A DNA stretch of 64,000 nucleotides. It comes from Polaribacter glomeratus (lineage in GTDB: Bacteria > Bacteroidota > Bacteroidia > Flavobacteriales > Flavobacteriaceae). Positions 36,603 to 46,061 of this stretch are shown one piece after another. Where the stretch lies: NCBI RefSeq assembly GCF_002954665.1, contig NZ_MSCM01000001.1:238905-302904 (forward strand). The letters are read 5' to 3'. Within the stretch, counting starts at the first letter, position 1, and every line of letters starts with the position of its first letter. The translations under genes and the position numbers were made by a program. Under the pieces are notes generated by a model. It was not told where the DNA came from. It saw nothing but the letters and a program-made list of their open reading frames with translations, and ran no database searches.

Positions 36603-37503
36603 ATTAAAAAACTACTTACTATTACATCTTATTGTTTTTATTTGGGGCTTTACAGCAATTCTTGGCGCGTTAATTACTATTGATGCAATTCCGTTAGTTT
36701 TTTTTAGAATGGGCTTGGCAGTTTTATTTATCGCTATTTTTTTTCTAGTAAAAAAGAAAAGTTTTTATTTGGATAAAACAGGATTACTAAAATTTTTAGT
36801 TACCGGGATTATCATTGCAACTCATTGGATTTTCTTTTTTAAAGCGATAAAAGTGTCGAACGTTTCGGTGGCTTTAGTAACGATGAGCACAGGTGCTTTT
36901 TTTACATCACTCATAGAACCTATTTTTTTTAAAAGAAAAATTAAACCGCTAGAAATTATACTTGGGCTGATTGTAATTGTAGGTTTATACATTATTTTTA
37001 ATTTTGAAAGTCAGTATAAACTAGGAATTATATACGCATTAATTGCTTCATTTTTAGGTTCTTTATTTGCTGTTTTAAATGGGCTTTTTATCAAAAGATA
37101 TGATGCAAATAGAATTTCTTTTTATCAACTCTTATTTGGTGTTCTTTTTGTAACGGTGTATCTATTAATTAACAATAATTTTTCAATTGCTTTTTTCGAT
37201 TTATCAAAATCAGACTGGATGTATTTGGTTCTTTTAAGCAGTGTGTGTACTGCGTATGCTTTTATTGCATCTGTAAAAGTGATGGAATATTTATCGCCCT
37301 ACACCGTAATGTTAACCATAAATTTAGAACCAATTTATGCTATTATTTTAGCATTATTTATTTTTGGGGATAAAGAAAAAATGAATCCTGAGTTTTATTT
37401 AGGCGCAGGTATTGTTCTTGGAGTTGTTTTACTAAACGGAATTATTAGCAATAAATCTAAGTTTAAGGAAAAATTTCTACAAAAGATCAAACTAAAAAAG
37501 TAA
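36589..37503 (+). CDS. EamA-family drug/metabolite exporter
   Basis: A 304-residue inner-membrane protein with ten predicted helices in two EamA repeats (LLLHLIVFIWGFTAILGALI; LGIIYALIASFLGSLFAVLN). Such proteins export amino acids, purines or other metabolites; the substrate is unknown. Translationally coupled to the LPS permease by a 14-bp overlap. Confidence 0.85.
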   Translation: MLENKLKNYLLLHLIVFIWGFTAILGALITIDAIPLVFFRMGLAVLFIAIFFLVKKKSFYLDKTGLLKFLVTGIIIATHWIFFFKAIKVSNVSVALVTMSTGAFFTSLIEPIFFKRKIKPLEIILGLIVIVGLYIIFNFESQYKLGIIYALIASFLGSLFAVLNGLFIKRYDANRISFYQLLFGVLFVTVYLLINNNFSIAFFDLSKSDWMYLVLLSSVCTAYAFIASVKVMEYLSPYTVMLTINLEPIYAIILALFIFGDKEKMNPEFYLGAGIVLGVVLLNGIISNKSKFKEKFLQKIKLKK

Positions 37504-37577
37504 ACCCAATTTGCCTTAAAAAGCAATATTTATAGTATGTTTGTTAATCCAAATAACTATATCAAAATAACTGTAAC

Positions 37578-38531
37578 ATGGAATATTTAGATTTTGAAAT
37601 GCCAATAAAAGAGCTAGAAGATCAGCTTGAAAAATGTCAAATTATTGGTACAGAAAGTGATGTAGACGTTACTGAGACTTGTAAAAAAATTGAAAAAAAA
37701 CTAGCAGAAGCTAGAAAAGATATTTATAAAAATTTAACTCCTTGGCAAAGAGTTCAACTTTCTAGACACCCAAACAGACCGTATACTTTAGATTATATTA
37801 GAGCCATTTGTGGAGATACTTTTATGGAACTTCATGGCGATAGAAATGTAAAAGATGATAAAGCCATGATTGGCGGTCTAGGTAAAATTGGCGATCAATC
37901 TTTTATGTTTATTGGTCAACAAAAAGGGTACAACACGAAAACACGTCAGTATAGAAATTTTGGAATGGCAAATCCTGAAGGATATAGAAAGGCCCTGCGT
38001 TTAATGAAAATGGCTGAGAAATTCGGAATACCTGTTGTTACTTTGTTAGATACTCCTGGAGCGTATCCTGGTTTAGAAGCAGAAGAACGCGGACAAGGTG
38101 AAGCAATTGCCAGAAACATTTTTGAAATGACACGTTTAAAAACACCTATTATAACGGTAGTTATTGGTGAAGGAGCTTCTGGAGGTGCAGTAGGAATTGG
38201 AGTAGGAGATAGAGTATACATGATGGAAAACACTTGGTATACCGTTATTTCTCCAGAATCTTGTTCTTCTATTTTATGGAGAAGTTGGGATTTTAAAGAA
38301 CAAGCTGCCGCTGCCCTTAAATTAACTGGAACAGATATGAAAAAGTTAAAGTTAATTGATGGTATTATTAAAGAACCAGTTGGTGGAGCACATTCTAATA
38401 GAGAAGGAGCTTTTAAAGCTGTAGAAAAACAAATTTTATCAGCTTTTGATGAGTTAAAAGACTTAACGCATGTAGATTTAGTTGCTCAAAGAATGGATAA
38501 ATACGCTAATATGGGCGTTTACAAAGAGTAA
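37578..38531 (+). CDS. accA: Acetyl-CoA carboxylase carboxyltransferase subunit alpha
   Basis: 317 residues, normal for Acc[21 protein letters not shown] starts it; the carboxyltransferase core contains [37 protein letters not shown] and [15 protein letters not shown]. With AccD it transfers CO2 from carboxybiotin to acetyl-CoA, the first step of fatty-acid synthesis. A perfect palindromic terminator follows. Confidence 0.97.
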   Translation: MEYLDFEMPIKELEDQLEKCQIIGTESDVDVTETCKKIEKKLAEARKDIYKNLTPWQRVQLSRHPNRPYTLDYIRAICGDTFMELHGDRNVKDDKAMIGGLGKIGDQSFMFIGQQKGYNTKTRQYRNFGMANPEGYRKALRLMKMAEKFGIPVVTLLDTPGAYPGLEAEERGQGEAIARNIFEMTRLKTPIITVVIGEGASGGAVGIGVGDRVYMMENTWYTVISPESCSSILWRSWDFKEQAAAALKLTGTDMKKLKLIDGIIKEPVGGAHSNREGAFKAVEKQILSAFDELKDLTHVDLVAQRMDKYANMGVYKE

Positions 38532-38614
38532 TTTTTTTGATTTAGGCTCTCTAAGAGTATAGAGGATATATATTAGAGAAGAGATACAAGAGAAAAAAGA
38601 TAAAATATATTTAT

Positions 38615-38654
38615 AAAAAAAGGGAAATTCTAAATTTAGAATTTCCCTTTTTTT
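38615..38654 (+). terminator. Palindromic terminator behind accA
   Basis: A 40-bp perfect palindrome (half site containing AGGGAAATTCTAAA) flanked by A- and T-runs. It can act on both strands, also for the convergent TlpA gene. Confidence 0.9.
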
Positions 38655-38660
38655 ATTTTT

Positions 38661-38704
38661 GCTAACTGCTAACTGCTAACTGCTAACTGCTAACTGCTAA
38701 CTGC
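38661..38704. repeat. Octanucleotide tandem repeat
   Basis: GCTAACTG is repeated about 5.5 times without error, directly between the accA terminator and the 3' end of the convergent TlpA-like gene. Such arrays can vary in copy number by slipped replication. Confidence 0.9.
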
Positions 38705-38715
38705 TTACTCAGAAT

Positions 38716-39741
38716 CTAAATACCTAAAGAAGTAAATAAAGACTTTAATGCTGGGTCAGAAGGTCTCGGAGCATCTGCATCTACAATATTTCCTTCAGGA
38801 CTTATTAAAAGAAACCTAGGAATAGAATTAATCTGATAAGCTTGTTGAAAAGTAAAATCTTGTCCAGACCAAAGTTGAACTCCAGTAAGTTGTCTTTCCT
38901 TTACAAAATCTTTCCATTTTTTTTCTGCAGCTTCCCAAGAACCACCACTTCTCTGAGCTTCATCCGTAGAAATACTAATAAACTCAACATTTTTACCGTG
39001 GTATTCTTTCTCTAAGCTTTGTAAATAAGGTATTTGCTGAATACAAGGTCCACACCAAGTTGCCCAAATATCTATATATACATATTTGCCTTTAAAAGAT
39101 GCCAATGATTTTACACCACCTTTTATATCCATGTAGTTCTCAAAAATAGGAGACGGTTTGCCCTTGCCCATAACTTTACTAGTACGATACGCATTGTTAA
39201 AGTAATCTACTAATTGATTATTTTGAGCTTTTACAGTAGTGTATAATGTGCTGTCTAAATCTTTGTAAGAGTCTAAAATACTATCGTATGCAAACTTTAT
39301 TTGTGCCACTTTTTGGTTAAAGTCAATTTCTTCTAGGTTTAAAATGTCTTGCGGATTTCCTATACTTTCACTTTTTTCTATTTGAGCAAGAATAAAATTA
39401 CTGTTCGATGAACCTTCGCCAGAAAATTTAAAGCTTTTTAAAAAGTCATTGGCGTTTCCTGCTAAAGAAAGGTTGTAACCATTTTTTAAATAAATTGGTG
39501 CTCTTTGTTCGCCAATTTCAAAGGTGTAAATTGCAGCTTCTTTTACTTTTAAGGTATCTTTAAAAGTGCCGTCTGCATTTATAACTATTTCTTTTATAAT
39601 ACCTTCTCTGCTTGCAATTGAGATTATAGAATCTTTGCTATTTTCTATTTTACCAGATAAACTAAGGTAATCTTTTGGGGTGTCTTTTTTGCAAGAACTC
39701 ATGATTATCAAGCCAAAAAGAAGTAAACTAATTTTCTTCAT
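38716..39741 (-). CDS. TlpA-family thiol-disulfide lipoprotein
   Basis: 341 residues. Lipoprotein signal (LLLFGLIIMSSCKKD), N-terminal DUF4369-type domain (~25-130), helical middle, and a C-terminal thioredoxin domain (~205-341) with active site WATWCGPC and cis-Pro in SIPRFLLI. It probably acts as a periplasmic reductase or isomerase for Cys proteins. Convergent with accA. Confidence 0.88.
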   Translation of the reverse strand: MKKISLLLFGLIIMSSCKKDTPKDYLSLSGKIENSKDSIISIASREGIIKEIVINADGTFKDTLKVKEAAIYTFEIGEQRAPIYLKNGYNLSLAGNANDFLKSFKFSGEGSSNSNFILAQIEKSESIGNPQDILNLEEIDFNQKVAQIKFAYDSILDSYKDLDSTLYTTVKAQNNQLVDYFNNAYRTSKVMGKGKPSPIFENYMDIKGGVKSLASFKGKYVYIDIWATWCGPCIQQIPYLQSLEKEYHGKNVEFISISTDEAQRSGGSWEAAEKKWKDFVKERQLTGVQLWSGQDFTFQQAYQINSIPRFLLISPEGNIVDADAPRPSDPALKSLFTSLGI

Positions 39742-39856
39742 TTTTAAAAATTTCTAATTTAGACAAATATAAAATATTAATTTCTAGAAAAATAGTTAAA
39801 ATGTTTAGTATATGCAGCTTTGAATTTGCACTTTTGATAAAATATTTACGCAACAC

Positions 39857-41365
39857 ATGAATACATTTCATTATATAGATGCAACATCTTTAGATTTATC
39901 TAAAATTCAAGAAATTATTTCTTCGGATGTAAAGTTAGCTTTATCAGAAACTGCAATTAAGAAAATTGAAAAATGCAGGGCTTATTTGGATGAAAAAACG
40001 AAATCGATTTCGAAACCAATCTACGGAATTAACACCGGTTTTGGAGCTCTGTATAATGTAAAGATTGATGATTTTAATTTACAGAAACTACAAGAGAATC
40101 TTGTAATGAGTCATGCTTGCGGAACAGGAGATGAAGTGCCAAAAGAAATTGTAAAATTGATGATTTTATTTAAAATTCAGGCATTGAGTTATGGGCATTC
40201 TGGTGTGCAATTGGCAACCGTAAATAGATTGATTGATTTTTACAACAACGATATTATTCCTGTAATTTTTACTCAAGGTTCTCTTGGTGCTTCTGGAGAT
40301 TTATCGCCTTTGGCACATTTGTCTTTGCCTTTAATAGGTTTGGGAGAAGTGAATTATAAAGGTGCAAAAATTTCATCCGAAGAATTATTGAAAATCTTTT
40401 CTTGGGATACAATAAAATTGCAATCTAAAGAAGGTTTAGCATTGTTAAACGGAACACAGTTTATGTCTGCTTACGGAATTTATAGTCTCTTAAAAGCACA
40501 TAAATTGTCTTATTTGGCAGATGTAATTGGTACAATTTCTTTAGAAGGTTTTGATGGTAGAGTTGAACCTTTTAACGAATTAATTCATTTGGCAAGACCG
40601 CACAACGGACAAATTAAAACAGCAAAAAGAATTAAAGATTTATTGGAAGATAGTGCCTTGATTGTGCAAGAAAAGCAACATGTGCAAGATCCGTATTCTT
40701 TTAGATGTATGCCACAAGTTCATGGCGCAAGCAAAGACACCATAAAGTTTGTAACTAAGACTTTTTTAACGGAAATAAATTCAGTAACCGATAATCCTAA
40801 TATTTTTGTGGATGAAGATGAAATTATTTCTGGTGGAAATTTTCACGGTCAACCTTTGGCTTTAGGATTAGACTTTTTAGCAATTGCGTTATCCGAACTA
40901 GGAAATATATCCGAAAGAAGAACCTATCAATTAGTTTCGGGTCACAGACATTTACCACCTTTTTTGGTTTCAAATCCTGGATTAAATTCAGGTTTTATGA
41001 TTCCGCAATACACAGCAGCAAGTATAGTTAGCCAAAATAAACAGTATGCAACACCCGCAAGTGTAGATTCTATTGAGTCAAGTAACGGCCAAGAAGATCA
41101 TGTTTCTATGGGTGCAAATGCTGCCACAAAATGTAAAAAAATAGTAGATAATTTACAAACTATTTTAGCGATAGAATTGTTTACAGCCTCACAAGCTTTG
41201 AGTTTTGCAAACGGAAAAAGTTCGCCTTTCTTAGAATCTATTGTTTACTCTTTTAGACAAGAGGTTAGTATTGTAGAAGAAGACAGAGTATTACATTATG
41301 ATATTGTAAATGCTTCTAGTTTTATTACTTCTTTAGAAATTGATAGTTTAGAGTTGTTTGAATAG
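39857..41365 (+). CDS. hutH: Histidine ammonia-lyase
   Basis: 502 residues. HutH deaminates L-histidine to urocanate. The MIO cofactor triad Ala-Ser-Gly is in GSLGASGDLSPLAHL (~145), with GLALLNGTQFM, VQDPYSFRCMPQVHGA and NGQEDHVSMGANAA also present. The last ~13 residues (ITSLEIDSLELFE) are unusual: the DNA encoding them (41327-41366) is repeated, 37 of 40 bases identical, at 49496-49535 and in degraded form in each spacer of the cassette array that begins right after the stop. No other hut gene is adjacent. Confidence 0.95.
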   Translation: MNTFHYIDATSLDLSKIQEIISSDVKLALSETAIKKIEKCRAYLDEKTKSISKPIYGINTGFGALYNVKIDDFNLQKLQENLVMSHACGTGDEVPKEIVKLMILFKIQALSYGHSGVQLATVNRLIDFYNNDIIPVIFTQGSLGASGDLSPLAHLSLPLIGLGEVNYKGAKISSEELLKIFSWDTIKLQSKEGLALLNGTQFMSAYGIYSLLKAHKLSYLADVIGTISLEGFDGRVEPFNELIHLARPHNGQIKTAKRIKDLLEDSALIVQEKQHVQDPYSFRCMPQVHGASKDTIKFVTKTFLTEINSVTDNPNIFVDEDEIISGGNFHGQPLALGLDFLAIALSELGNISERRTYQLVSGHRHLPPFLVSNPGLNSGFMIPQYTAASIVSQNKQYATPASVDSIESSNGQEDHVSMGANAATKCKKIVDNLQTILAIELFTASQALSFANGKSSPFLESIVYSFRQEVSIVEEDRVLHYDIVNASSFITSLEIDSLELFE

Positions 41366-41506
41366 GATTCGCAACCATTGTTGTATAATATTAGCTGCGT
41401 GTTTTAAGTACTAAAGTTAGCAAATAAATCACATATTCAAAGTTCGAGACCACTTTAGAAAGTATGCTTTTACCAGCAATTAATTTTATACGATGTTTGT
41501 AGGTAG
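41366..41506. repeat. Array hairpin element VH0 (hutH border)
   Basis: From GATTCGCAACC directly after the hutH stop to ACGATGTTTGTAGG before the protease stop. Left arm TTGTATAATATTAGCTGCG pairs imperfectly with right arm CAATTAATTTTATACGA; between them sits the CGTGTTTTAAGTACTAAAGT type core also seen in VH3. It is a variable stem element of the cassette array. Confidence 0.65.
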
Positions 41507-41510
41507 CTTA

Positions 41511-42467
41511 TTAATCTTCGTCATATGCTATAAAGGAGCCTTCTAAACCTTTTTCAAAATCATTATTATTATCAGACAAGAAAAAATTATAATGTATCCA
41601 AGCATAACCTCCATTCCCAAAACTTGTTCCCCAAGAATTAACAATTTTAAATGCACTCATTTGATTATCATAACCAACTATTAATACAACATGTCCACAT
41701 TCATCAGTTGGATTTTGACTGAATGAAGTAGCTATTAATTCTGTTTCTTGAGTTTCAAAAATAAGGTCTTTCCAATCTAATGATATAACAATTGGATTTT
41801 TTTGATAAACTAAAGTTTTTATAAGATTTATTAAAGTATAATTAGAATCCAAATTAGAATCAGGAATTCCTACCTGAAAGTATTCTTTAATTTTATTTTG
41901 ACTTGCTTTTTTTAGTAATTCTTCTGTAGGTAAATTAGAACATTGTGTATCTGAATATGGAAAATATTTCCAATTATTTACTCCGTATTCTTTTAAGACC
42001 TCTAAAGCACTTGTAATTGCAGAGCCAGAATTACAGTCGTCATTTGCTTTTGATTTATTATATACAAATGCTGGACTCATTACATTCTCATATGAAAGGT
42101 ATTCATAATCATGTTGTATTTTTTCTTGATAACTCTTTAGATAATATGAAGTTGCCCATGCTACACAACTTCCTTGATTACCTTGACTTCTAACAGGAGG
42201 CATATCACTAGATAAATCATGATCCTCAGGTAAATCATTAGGGATATCAATGATGTCAATTAATTCTGTAAATGAACTGCTTTTAGATTTATAATTACAA
42301 GCAACACCACTCTGTTGTGGGTCATTAATAGATTCTTGAGGTTTAATAGTATCAGGAACAATTATATTACTTTCATTAGACAGAGGGTTAAATCGAATAT
42401 ATGGATCTTGACAGTTACTTAGTAATAAACTAAATAAAATAATGGAAATTAAAATTTTATTTTTCAT
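41511..42467 (-). CDS. Papain-like (C1A) cysteine protease, lipoprotein
   Basis: About 318 residues. The start is placed at the ATG at 42467 (MKNKILISIILFSLLLSNCQ), which gives a lipoprotein signal; an 8-codon extension is possible. The catalytic set of a C1 peptidase is visible: Gln and Cys in RSQGNQGSCVAWA, His in CGHVVLIVGYD, Asn in KIVNSWGTSFGNGGYAWI. A long acidic linker follows the lipid anchor. It is the first gene of the array and convergent with hutH. A surface-anchored digestive or defensive protease are both possible. Confidence 0.85.
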   Translation of the reverse strand: MKNKILISIILFSLLLSNCQDPYIRFNPLSNESNIIVPDTIKPQESINDPQQSGVACNYKSKSSSFTELIDIIDIPNDLPEDHDLSSDMPPVRSQGNQGSCVAWATSYYLKSYQEKIQHDYEYLSYENVMSPAFVYNKSKANDDCNSGSAITSALEVLKEYGVNNWKYFPYSDTQCSNLPTEELLKKASQNKIKEYFQVGIPDSNLDSNYTLINLIKTLVYQKNPIVISLDWKDLIFETQETELIATSFSQNPTDECGHVVLIVGYDNQMSAFKIVNSWGTSFGNGGYAWIHYNFFLSDNNNDFEKGLEGSFIAYDED

Positions 42468-42500
42468 TTTCGTTGTTTTAGAATGAGTCAAAAATTACAT

Positions 42501-42676
42501 ACAACTTAACGCTGATGTAATTTCGTTTTAATGACTTTTATCGCTAATTATCGAAGTTAGGATTTTTCACACAAAAAGGCAATGGAATAACCCCCTTTTT
42601 TTAAGAAAAACAAAATATTTAGTTTTTACTTTTAGAATTCGATAGTTTAGAGTTGTTTAATTAGGTTTCGCTAACG
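42501..42676. repeat. Array constant repeat CR1
   Basis: Begins ACAACTTAAC, then ATTTCGTTTTAATGACTT, TCGAAGTTAGGATTTTTCAC, ACCCCC-like short hairpin, and ends in a hutH-3'-like segment (TTTAGAATTCGATAGTTTAG...) plus GGTTTCGCTAACG. From TTTAGAA onward it matches the hutH end at ~36 of 41 positions. It lies just upstream of the minus-strand protease gene. Confidence 0.85.
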
Positions 42677-42803
42677 TGTTGTGTAAGGAAAGTAGGCTAT
42701 TACGAAGCACTGAACTTTCGGTTAAACATAATGTTTGATACGAGCTTAAACCCTTAATTTTACTACTGTTTCTCCTATTTTTATATACATTGTTGTGCAC
42801 AGG
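42671..42803. repeat. Array hairpin element VH1
   Basis: CTAACGTGTTGTGTAAGGAA on the left pairs imperfectly with TCCTATTTTTATATACATTG on the right; the terminal segments are TCGCTAACG and CATTGTTG. The centre (CACTGAACTTTCGGTTAAAC) is nearly identical in VH2. It follows the stop of the SnoaL-like gene in that gene's reading direction. Confidence 0.7.
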
Positions 42804-42810
42804 TTTTCTA

Positions 42811-43296
42811 TTATTTCTTAAAATTAAGAATTTGTGTTTTTATACTTGGGTCATCAGGGAAGCACCATTGTTCCGCTATCTTACCATTACTTATTCGATA
42901 AATAGAAACCTCGTATATTTCAATTTTAGCTCCTGTTGAATCAATTCCTTCGTAAGTTCTGGTATGAGTTGCTGTCGCTTTATAACGAGTTACGACTTTA
43001 TCCTTTTCTTGAATGATATCAACTATTTCTTCGTTCCAATCTGGAAAAAGTGTTCTCCAGTCCGAAATTGCTTTTTTAGCATCTTCAATACCTGTCCATT
43101 CTTCACTTGTTAAATAATGACAAACAAAGTCAGAAGTTAGTATGTCATTTAAGTTGTCATATTTACCTTCATTCCAAACTTTGTGATACTCCAAAACAAC
43201 TTCTTTGCTTTTCTCTAAAACTGAATTATTATCCGTTGATAGGCAACTACAGAATAGTAAAATTGTAGTCAGTATTGTTAAAAATGCTTTATTCAT
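42811..43296 (-). CDS. SnoaL-like ester cyclase family lipoprotein
   Basis: About 161 residues from the ATG at 43296 (MNKAFLTILTTILLFCSCLS, lipobox Cys ~18); 14 upstream codons run into the repeat and are discounted. The domain is a SnoaL/NTF2-like fold of the predicted ester-cyclase type: VVLEYHKVWNEGKYDNLNDI, DFVCHYLTSEEWTGIEDAKK, FPDWNEEIVDIIQEKDKVVT and GKIAEQWCFPDD. Catalysis is not established. A single-gene cassette of the array. Confidence 0.8.
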   Translation of the reverse strand: MNKAFLTILTTILLFCSCLSTDNNSVLEKSKEVVLEYHKVWNEGKYDNLNDILTSDFVCHYLTSEEWTGIEDAKKAISDWRTLFPDWNEEIVDIIQEKDKVVTRYKATATHTRTYEGIDSTGAKIEIYEVSIYRISNGKIAEQWCFPDDPSIKTQILNFKK

Positions 43297-43326
43297 AATT
43301 CTCGGATTAGATTTTTTTACTTGTGT

Positions 43327-43503
43327 ACAACCTAACACTAATATGATTTCGTTTTAATGACTTATACCAGTCGTGAGCGAAGTTAGGATTTCTCACGCAA
43401 AAAGTCAATAGGGAAAAACCCTTTCTTTTAAAGCAAACAAGATATTTTGTTTTTGCTTTTAAAAATTGATAGTTAGGAATTGATTAAATAGGATTCGCTA
43501 ACG
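43327..43503. repeat. Array constant repeat CR2
   Basis: ACAACCTAACACTAATATGA, TTTCGTTTTAATGACTTATA, GCGAAGTTAGGATTTCTCAC, GTCAATAGGGAAAAACCC, then AAAAATTGATAGTTAGGAAT and ATAGGATTCGCTAACG. It is colinear with CR1, CR3 and CR4. The hutH-like part is degraded but retains GATAGTT and AATAGGATTCGC. Confidence 0.88.
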
Positions 43504-43632
43504 TTTAGTATATGAAAAGTAGGCGATTACCAAGCACTGAACTTTCGGTTAAACATAATGTTTGATACGAGCCGAAACCCTTAATTTTATAGCTATTTCG
43601 CCTATTTTTTATATACATTGTTGGTAACTGTC
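43497..43632. repeat. Array hairpin element VH2
   Basis: The left arm GTATATGAAAAGTAGGCGA and the complement of the right arm (GTATATAAAAAATAGGCGA) agree at 17 of 19 positions, the best stem in the array. The ends are TTCGCTAACG and ACATTGTTGG. Confidence 0.75.
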
Positions 43633-43646
43633 TTTTCTTCATACTA

Positions 43647-44879
43647 TCAATTCAATTTCATAACAACCGAAGAAGTCAGATAAGGATTCTCAAAATCAAT
43701 AATGTCGCCAGCTTTTTTTCCGGGAATTGGAAATAATCTTGCAGATAAAGCTTTGTTGAAATATTTAATTGATAAAGAGGCTACATCTCTGTATATTCCT
43801 TCAATCGTTTCTTTCGAGAGATCTCCCGCAACAGGAATAACATCTAAACCCGTTCCTGAAACAGACGAGAATAACAACAATTCCTCAACAGTATAGTTAT
43901 TTTCCATTGCTCTTTTCGCTAAAACCATATCCTCAATTATAGGAAGCATTAGTCCTGAATAACCACAAGATTTTACATCTAAATTTTTGATGACCTTTGT
44001 AATTATCGAGCAAGCACTCAAAGTGGTTGGACTGCCAAATGGTTTGCCTGTCAAAGTCTCAATTGCTTGCCCAATACTTGCGTCCAAACCAGGTGCAGGT
44101 GAAGTGTCAATTCCGTCATAGTTCCAATCAGAAGTTTGTAAAGTTTGGCCTAAAATTTCAATTGGTTTAAATTGTTTGTTCAATTCGTTTTTTAGATTGG
44201 CTTCTGCGTTCTCCCAATCAGATTTTATAAATACTTTAGTAATGAGATTGGGATATTCCAATCCAATAGCAAAACTGTTTTTTCCTTTATGATATGCGGC
44301 AGGAAAAAAGGGTATTCCGTCTGGACAATTTGCAGAAGCAGTAAATCTAAAATTCGCTTCGCCACCCTTACTGTTCTTGGATAGTGCAATACATATTTCA
44401 GATGCTGTTTTAATTGTCTTATGATGTATTCCGAGACTTTCTGAAGAAATAGGAACACTAAAATTTATGTTAGAAGTCTCTTTAATTAATTCTACCGCCC
44501 ATTCAGCAAGTTTTTCATCACATTGATTGCCAGATATCAATTCGCCGACAGATAGACTTATACTATTTTGAACCAATATTTTGTTAATTGCTTTGAGCTG
44601 TTTTATTGTATGTGCAGTTGGCTTATCAGTGACTAATTCGTGTAAGTTCTGTGTAGAAATTCTTGTGTCCTGTACTTCGTAACCATTGTTGATGAATATT
44701 TTTTTGGCTTTTTCTAAAAAAGTGATTGCCTTATTTATTGAATTTAAATCATCCAGGTTTTCTAAAGTTATACCTGCTGTAATTGTCCTAATTCTAAAAT
44801 CAAAAGTTTGATTTTGCTTATTAGCACTAATAAGCAAAAGCGAAATAATTGAAAGGAATAATAGTTTGGTTATTTTCAT
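43647..44879 (-). CDS. DUF711-family protein with signal peptide
   Basis: 410 residues. It starts with a signal peptide (MKITKLLFLSIISLLLISAN) and otherwise matches DUF711: FDFRIRTITAGITLENL, NFSVPISSESLGIHH, FRFTASANCPDGIPFFPAAYH, SPAPGLDASIGQAIE, SVSGTGLDVIPVAGD and FPIPGKKAGDIIDFENPYL. DUF711 proteins are usually cytosolic and of unknown function, so export is noteworthy. A cassette of the array. Confidence 0.85.
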   Translation of the reverse strand: MKITKLLFLSIISLLLISANKQNQTFDFRIRTITAGITLENLDDLNSINKAITFLEKAKKIFINNGYEVQDTRISTQNLHELVTDKPTAHTIKQLKAINKILVQNSISLSVGELISGNQCDEKLAEWAVELIKETSNINFSVPISSESLGIHHKTIKTASEICIALSKNSKGGEANFRFTASANCPDGIPFFPAAYHKGKNSFAIGLEYPNLITKVFIKSDWENAEANLKNELNKQFKPIEILGQTLQTSDWNYDGIDTSPAPGLDASIGQAIETLTGKPFGSPTTLSACSIITKVIKNLDVKSCGYSGLMLPIIEDMVLAKRAMENNYTVEELLLFSSVSGTGLDVIPVAGDLSKETIEGIYRDVASLSIKYFNKALSARLFPIPGKKAGDIIDFENPYLTSSVVMKLN

Positions 44880-44902
44880 AGTTCTGGTTTGTTTAGCTTG
44901 TT

Positions 44903-45083
44903 GCTAACTTAACACTGATACGATTTCGTTTTAATGACATACATCAGTGGTTAGCGAAGTTAGGATTTTTCACGCAAAAAGTCAATAGGGAAAAAGCCCT
45001 TTTTTAAAAATAAATAAGATGTTTAGTCTATGCTTTTAAAAATTGATAGTTAGGAATCTTGGATTAAATAGGAATGGCTAACG
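44903..45083. repeat. Array constant repeat CR3
   Basis: CTAACTTAACACTGATACGA, TTTCGTTTTAATGACATACA, GGTTAGCGAAGTTAGGATTT, GTCAATAGGGAAAAAGCCC, AAAAATTGATAGTTAGGAAT and AATAGGAATGGCTAACG. Colinear with CR2 and CR4. Confidence 0.88.
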
Positions 45084-45210
45084 TTGTATTATATGGTTTG
45101 TTGCGTGTTTTAAGCACCTAATTTAGCAAATACAAACCGAATAGAAAATCCGTGAGAATTTTCGCAAGTAGGCTAGATCTAGCAATAAATTATATACGGT
45201 GTTGTATGTT
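45077..45210. repeat. Array hairpin element VH3
   Basis: GCTAACGTTGTATTATATGG pairs imperfectly with the right arm AATAAATTATATACGGTGTT. The core GCGTGTTTTAAGCACCTAA is shared with VH0. It follows the sterol-desaturase-like gene in its reading direction. Confidence 0.68.
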
Positions 45211-45222
45211 CGTGCTTTAATT

Positions 45223-46029
45223 TTATTTATCAAGACGTTTGATGTTTATAAATGGACTTATCAATAAATACCAAAAACTTTGTTTTTTAGTTCCTTCAAA
45301 TTCTATTAATCCATATTTTATTTTATCAACTGGCAATTCTTTAAATGTTCCAAAAAGTTTGTCCCAAATAATAAACATATTTCCGTAGTTGGAATCTGTG
45401 AATTCTTGTTCTTGATGATGATGTACTTTATGAAAATTTGGTGTGACAAATATTTTCCCAAAAAATGAATCAACCCAGGTTGGAAAAACAAAACTAACAT
45501 GATGTGCTACGAACAATGGCATGTAAAGAATCCAACGAAGAATAATTATTTTTATGTCCAAACCAAATAAAACTCCTGCTACTATAACCGAAGCATTATC
45601 CAAGAAGACATCAAAAGGATGTGCTCTAAATGAAGTTGAACTATCCATTTTAGTATCGCTGTGATGAACTCTATGCAAACGCCATAATAAATGCCATTTG
45701 TGATAAAGACGATGTGTCCAATAGCCAACAAAATCTAATATTATAATTCCAATAATAATTTGCAATATGTAGGGTAATTCGATTTGGTTAAACAAACCAA
45801 TTTTATTCTCAACCACCCAATCAAAAATGAAGACAAAAACAGAGGCTAATAGAATATTCAAAATTATGTAACCTGTTTGCAAAATAATACTATGAAAAAG
45901 GTGGACGCTGTTTTTCTTAATAGCCGAGCCATTCTCCACTAATTGCTCAATAGTAAAGAAAATTGCAAGTAATATCACAAACATTTTGTCAGTGTCGATA
46001 CTTATTAAGTTTTCGATTATATTGTTCAT
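45223..46029 (-). CDS. Sterol desaturase / fatty acid hydroxylase family protein
   Basis: A 268-residue membrane protein with four hydrophobic segments and the His-box motifs of the diiron fatty-acid hydroxylase superfamily: HRLYHKWHLLWRLHRVHHSD and FHKVHHHQEQEFTDSNYGN, plus a first H in YWTHRLYH. Members oxidise sterols, carotenoids or lipids in the membrane; the substrate is unknown. Single-gene cassette. Confidence 0.85.
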   Translation of the reverse strand: MNNIIENLISIDTDKMFVILLAIFFTIEQLVENGSAIKKNSVHLFHSIILQTGYIILNILLASVFVFIFDWVVENKIGLFNQIELPYILQIIIGIIILDFVGYWTHRLYHKWHLLWRLHRVHHSDTKMDSSTSFRAHPFDVFLDNASVIVAGVLFGLDIKIIILRWILYMPLFVAHHVSFVFPTWVDSFFGKIFVTPNFHKVHHHQEQEFTDSNYGNMFIIWDKLFGTFKELPVDKIKYGLIEFEGTKKQSFWYLLISPFINIKRLDK

Positions 46030-46061
46030 TTATGCTTGTTTTTATGTTTTGGTCGCATGAC

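Noticed and set aside
38661..38704. Short tandem repeat as a CRISPR array
   Set aside because: The units are 8 bp with no spacers, and no cas gene is nearby.
43702..43896. Plus-strand frame inside the DUF711 gene
   Set aside because: It is a shadow of the real minus-strand gene, with no start signal and no family resemblance.
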